From positions 1 to 8,146 of the forward strand of contig JBAZYB010000180.1 in assembly GCA_041659545.1 (NCBI GenBank): DNA of 8,146 bases. Direction: 5' to 3'. Shown piece after piece: positions 5,671 through 8,146 of the stretch (position 1 is the stretch's first letter; each line of letters starts with the position of its first letter). The notes beneath the pieces are model-generated. The model did not search any database, was not told the origin of the DNA, and saw only the letters and a list, made by a program, of their open reading frames with translations. Source of the DNA: Hyphomicrobium_A sp041659545. GTDB taxonomy: Bacteria; Pseudomonadota; Alphaproteobacteria; Rhizobiales; Hyphomicrobiaceae. A program made the translations under genes and the position numbers.

Positions 5671-6218
5671 ACGACTTCGCCCTCGTACACGCCCCACAGC
5701 TTTTTCTGTTCGATATAGCCCTGGTATTTGTCGATGCTGACGCGGCACCAGCGCCCGTCGCAACTCGACAAGTTGGCGATGACGCCCGCCTCGATCATGG
5801 CGACGGGCCGGGAGCGCTGGCTATCGTTGACGCGCAAGGCGACCTTGGGTGGCGCTGCGCCGGGCTTGATCTCCCAAGGCAGGACGAGTGCGGTGCGCCT
5901 TCCGGAAAGGAAGGATTGAATCACCCAGCCGGCCGAGCCGTCGGCATCGCGAACCTGTCGCCAGCCCTCGAACTCCTTGATCACCTCAAGCGGCAAGCCG
6001 GCGCGGCGATAGACCCACGCCGTCGGGTAGTCGGTCCCCGGTCCCTTGCGCATGTTGACGCGGTCCGATTTCAGACTGACGAAACGCGGCACAGGCAGCC
6101 CACTGCCGCCGGGGAAGCTCGATCCGCTTGACTGGGCGGCAGCCAACGGCGCAGCCGAGAGCAGTGCCAGCGCCGATAGGGCTATGCGAGCCAATTTGTG
6201 CGCCGCCGTTCTTCGCAT
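5664..6218 (-). CDS. Exported bacterial SH3-domain protein (SH3_4/DUF1058-like)
   Basis: A 184-residue periplasmic protein of unknown precise role. Residues 1-28 form a typical signal peptide: positive RRTAAHK, a hydrophobic stretch at 10-25, and an Ala-rich cleavage region ending AAAQ. Two bacterial SH3-like repeats follow: about 45-105 (RVNMRKGPGTDYP, 53-65, and GWVIQSFLSGRR, 97-108) and about 125-175 (VALRVND, then SSCDGRWCRV, 151-160, and GYIEQKKLWGVY, 167-178). C153 and C158 might form a disulfide. Such domains often bind cell-wall peptides or act in envelope assembly, but nothing here proves it. The frame is open to an ATG at 6338, but that start would bury the signal peptide, so 6218 is chosen. 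It is convergent with irr, 27 bases apart, and divergent from the dehydrogenase. Confidence 0.88.
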   Translation of the reverse strand: MRRTAAHKLARIALSALALLSAAPLAAAQSSGSSFPGGSGLPVPRFVSLKSDRVNMRKGPGTDYPTAWVYRRAGLPLEVIKEFEGWRQVRDADGSAGWVIQSFLSGRRTALVLPWEIKPGAAPPKVALRVNDSQRSRPVAMIEAGVIANLSSCDGRWCRVSIDKYQGYIEQKKLWGVYEGEVVK

Positions 6219-6331
6219 GCGTCTGCTTCTGCCTCTTTGCTTCGCCCGGTCAACTAGAATCGCCACAGCAACTCGGATGACAGCTACCCGGCCAATCTGC
6301 ACGCATCCTGGCGCAGAGAAAATCCTCCACT

Positions 6332-6360
6332 TTGTCATTGCAATGGCGTTCTGTTAGACC
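6332..6360 (+). promoter_or_regulatory. Weak candidate promoter for the dehydrogenase gene
   Basis: TTGTCA (6332-6337), five of six for -35, and TAGACC (6355-6360), a poor -10, are 17 bases apart in the 216-base divergent gap 6219-6434. No clear promoter for the SH3 gene is seen on the other strand, and nothing else in the gap is recognised. Confidence 0.22.
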
Positions 6361-6434
6361 TGCCTCAACGAGAAGCAACCCCCGACCTGGCTCCGCCAGA
6401 TCCCCCGCAATTCAAGAGACAACAGCGGACCCCG

Positions 6435-7433
6435 ATGCCGAACAGCGCCCGAAAGCCAATCGTCATTGTCACGCGCAAGCTGCCCGACGTCGTCGAGACC
6501 CGCATGCGCGAGCTGTTCGACGCACGGCTGAACGTCGACGACACGCCGCTCACTCAGCCGCAGATCGCCGAGGCCCTGAAGATCGCCGATGTTCTGGTGC
6601 CGACCGTCACCGACCGCATCGACCGCGCTGTCATATCCCAGGCTGGTCCGCAGCTCCGTTTGATCGCCAATTTCGGTACCGGCGTCGATAACATCGATCT
6701 CGACACGGCCCGCAATCGCGGCATCACGGTCACCAATACGCCCGGTGTTCTCACCGAGGATACCGCCGACATGACCATGGCGCTGATCCTTGCCGTTCCG
6801 CGTCGTCTGGTCGAGGGCGCCGACTACCTGAAGAACCAGAAGAATACCTGGAGCGGCTGGTCGCCGACATGGATGCTCGGGCATCGGATCTACGGCAAGC
6901 GCCTCGGCATCATCGGCATGGGCCGCATCGGCTCGGCGGTGGCGCGGCGCGCCAAGGCATTCGGCCTGCAGATCCACTATCATAACCGCCGGCGTGTCTC
7001 GATTGACCTGGAGAAGGAGGTCGAGGCGACCTACTGGGAAAGCCTCGATCAGATGCTGACGCGCGTCGACATCGTGTCGGTCAACTGCCCGCATACGCCC
7101 GGTACCTATCACCTGTTGTCGGCGCGGCGGCTGCGGCTGCTGAAGCCGTCTGCGTACATCGTCAACACGGCGCGCGGCGAGGTGATCGACGAGAATGAAC
7201 TGGCGCGCCTCATCGAGGCCGGCGCCATCGCGGGCGCGGGGCTCGACGTGTTCGAGCACGAGCCGGCGGTCAACCCGAAGCTGCTCGGCTCGGAGCGCGT
7301 GGTTGCTGTGCCTCATATGAGTTCGGCTACGGTCGAGGGTCGCATCGATATGGGTGAGAAGGTCATTATCAATATCAAGGCGTTCCTTGATGGACATGCC
7401 CCGCCTGATCGCGTTCACCCGGCGATGTTTTAG
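6435..7433 (+). CDS. D-2-hydroxyacid dehydrogenase, glyoxylate/hydroxypyruvate reductase type
   Basis: Cytoplasmic NAD(P)H-dependent oxidoreductase, 332 residues, the usual length. The Rossmann motif GMGRIGSAVARRAKAFG is at 161-177. The catalytic Arg-Glu-His set is R247 (NTARGEVIDE), E276 (GLDVFEHEP) and H294 (VPHMSS). The substrate-loop stretch NFGTGVDNID (79-88) is intact. The run NRRR (184-187) after the second Rossmann strand offers several positive charges, which in this family favours NADPH, an inference only. Best fit is glyoxylate/hydroxypyruvate reductase (D-glycerate dehydrogenase); formate, phosphoglycerate or lactate dehydrogenase are less likely from length and motifs. The exact substrate cannot be fixed from sequence. 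The ATG at 6435 is the first plausible start; no strong ribosome site is visible. It is transcribed alone and convergent with the DUF4189 gene. Confidence 0.93.
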   Translation: MPNSARKPIVIVTRKLPDVVETRMRELFDARLNVDDTPLTQPQIAEALKIADVLVPTVTDRIDRAVISQAGPQLRLIANFGTGVDNIDLDTARNRGITVTNTPGVLTEDTADMTMALILAVPRRLVEGADYLKNQKNTWSGWSPTWMLGHRIYGKRLGIIGMGRIGSAVARRAKAFGLQIHYHNRRRVSIDLEKEVEATYWESLDQMLTRVDIVSVNCPHTPGTYHLLSARRLRLLKPSAYIVNTARGEVIDENELARLIEAGAIAGAGLDVFEHEPAVNPKLLGSERVVAVPHMSSATVEGRIDMGEKVIINIKAFLDGHAPPDRVHPAMF

Positions 7434-7451
7434 ATTACGAGCGGCGAGAGG

Positions 7452-7467
7452 CTTGGCGTTCGCCGAG
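7452..7467. terminator. Possible bidirectional hairpin between convergent genes
   Basis: CTTGGC (7452-7457) and GCCGAG (7462-7467) form a 6-base stem with one wobble and a GTTC loop, in the 50-base gap between the dehydrogenase and DUF4189 stops. No T-run follows on either strand, so an intrinsic terminator role is uncertain. Confidence 0.25.
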
Positions 7468-7483
7468 GGCAGACGCTAAGCGG

Positions 7484-7981
7484 CTAGGGGGCGCGGGAGG
7501 CGGAATCGAGCCGTCCGTCGCCGCACACGGTGGTGCGCAGCTGGCAGGTTCCGCGTGCGCGGCGGTCGCCGTTGCAGCGACCGAGTGCCAGCTTCTCGGC
7601 GGCGCCAGGATCGAGCCCGCCGCCAGCGTAGGTAATCTTGCGCTTCTTGGGGATCTCGCCGGTTGCGATCGACGTGCAGATCTCGCCGCGGAAGCTGACG
7701 GCTTCACAGGTGCCGTGTTCGAGGGCGCTGCACTCCATGCGCACCTTCTCCTCCGCTTCGAGGCGCGAGCCGATCTTCCACACGGAGAAAAACGAGCCGT
7801 CGGGGGTGAAGGCGATGGCGCCATATACCGATCCTGCGGGCAGCGGCAGCGGGGAAATCGATAGCGGCGGCGGCTGGTCAGGCTCCTGCGCAGCTGCTTC
7901 GACACCGAAGCCCGGCAGGGGGAAAAGCACAGCGGCGAGAATTGACAGGAGCACGGCGCGCGGTATCCGAACGAGCAGCAT
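7484..7981 (-). CDS. Exported six-cysteine DUF4189-like protein
   Basis: A 165-residue predicted secreted or periplasmic protein of unknown function. Residues 1-32 look like a signal peptide (VRIPRAV, hydrophobic 9-25, then EAAAQ as cleavage region), followed by a Pro-rich linker at 36-49. The remainder matches the DUF4189 pattern: YGAIAFTPDG (53-62), AEEKVRMEC (76-84), GTCEAV (90-95), YAGGGLDPGAAEKLALGRC (118-136), GTCQLRTTVC (144-153). The six cysteines (84, 92, 102, 136, 146, 153) are evenly placed and would suit three disulfides. The ATG at 7981 has GAGGAG 11 bases upstream, overlapping the stop codon of the preceding gene, 15 bases away. Co-transcription with that HesA/MoeB/ThiF-type gene is likely. 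Family match is from memory of the pattern. Confidence 0.8.
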   Translation of the reverse strand: MLLVRIPRAVLLSILAAVLFPLPGFGVEAAAQEPDQPPPLSISPLPLPAGSVYGAIAFTPDGSFFSVWKIGSRLEAEEKVRMECSALEHGTCEAVSFRGEICTSIATGEIPKKRKITYAGGGLDPGAAEKLALGRCNGDRRARGTCQLRTTVCGDGRLDSASRAP

Positions 7982-7992
7982 GGAAGCGCTAT

Positions 7993-7998
7993 CTCCTC
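7993..7998 (-). promoter_or_regulatory. Ribosome site overlapping the upstream stop codon
   Basis: GAGGAG on the minus strand (7998-7993) is 11 bases before the ATG at 7981 and overlaps the TGA (7999-7997) of the preceding gene. This supports both the chosen start and possible translational coupling. Confidence 0.6.
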
Positions 7999-8146
7999 AT
8001 GCTGCACATGTCGAGTGTTTCGTCGCCGTATGAACTGTCAGGTCGGTTATCGACGGGTTGCGGCCGCTGATTGGATTGTCCGGATCCCAGGCGACAGAAA
8101 GCGTCTCGAAGCGTCCGGCCAGCGCATCGTAAATGAGCAGGCGGCC
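7997..8146 (-). CDS. HesA/MoeB/ThiF-type protein, C-terminal 49 residues (runs off the right edge)
   Basis: Only the last 49 residues are present. The stretch GRLLIYDALAGRFETL resembles the end of MoeB/ThiF adenylyltransferases (LLLYDAL...F.TL), which activate ubiquitin-like sulfur carriers for molybdopterin or thiamine synthesis. In classical MoeB this is followed by a Cys-x-x-Cys that completes a zinc site (CPVCG); here the same place reads DPDNPISGRNPSITDL without cysteines. A single Cys occurs three residues from the end. Either this is a subfamily lacking the zinc site, or the similarity is only local. The catalytic part lies outside the window, so the assignment is tentative. Confidence 0.6.
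   Translation of the reverse strand, partial: GRLLIYDALAGRFETLSVAWDPDNPISGRNPSITDLTVHTATKHSTCAA

Noticed and set aside
6354..7418. A 354-residue open frame on the minus strand opposite the dehydrogenase
   Set aside because: Its composition is Arg/Asp/His-rich with no domain, and the plus-strand gene has every catalytic residue. It is a shadow frame.

Overview
The window is GC-rich and densely coded. It reads as chromosomal DNA of an alphaproteobacterium, most likely of the order Hyphomicrobiales (Rhizobiales). The strongest pointer is a Fur-family regulator of the Irr type placed divergently beside fabA-fabB-fabI, an arrangement I recall as conserved in rhizobia and relatives. The SH3-like exported protein, the 2-hydroxyacid dehydrogenase and the DUF4189 protein also fit that group. 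Genus and species cannot be read from this sequence alone.

Layout. (1) Bases 1-1106 hold a copper-response pair: the N-terminal part of a copper-type P1B ATPase on the minus strand, running off the left edge, and a complete CsoR-type repressor on the plus strand. The 61-base gap between them carries one clean CsoR-like operator (ATACCCC-TGG-GGGGTAT) set inside two face-to-face candidate promoters. (2) Bases 1146-4919, all on the minus strand, read in transcription order fabA (dehydratase/isomerase), fabB (ketoacyl-ACP synthase I), fabI (enoyl-ACP reductase) and then murI (glutamate racemase). The first three form an unsaturated fatty-acid module. A strong hairpin after fabI probably separates murI from it. 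(3) Bases 5190-5636 hold irr on the plus strand, divergent from fabA across about 270 bases without a gene. (4) Bases 5664-6218 hold an exported SH3-domain protein on the minus strand, convergent with irr. (5) Bases 6435-7433 hold a D-2-hydroxyacid dehydrogenase of the glyoxylate/hydroxypyruvate reductase type on the plus strand. (6) Bases 7484-8146 hold, on the minus strand, an exported six-cysteine DUF4189 protein preceded by the C-terminal end of a HesA/MoeB/ThiF-type protein. These two are tightly spaced and probably co-transcribed.

How the genes work together. CsoR should repress copA, and possibly itself, until Cu(I) is bound. FabA makes the cis-3 double bond at C10, FabB elongates the unsaturated intermediate, and FabI performs the last reduction of each elongation round. 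The shared control region with irr raises the possibility that iron/heme status influences fatty-acid synthesis, but I could not find a convincing Irr box. murI supplies D-glutamate for peptidoglycan.

I found no mobile element, CRISPR array, RNA gene or clearly new multi-gene system. The points most worth a second look are the interlocked csoR/copA promoter-operator, the heme-site residues of this Irr, structured leaders in the fab operon, and a MoeB/ThiF-like C-terminus without the usual terminal zinc cysteines.
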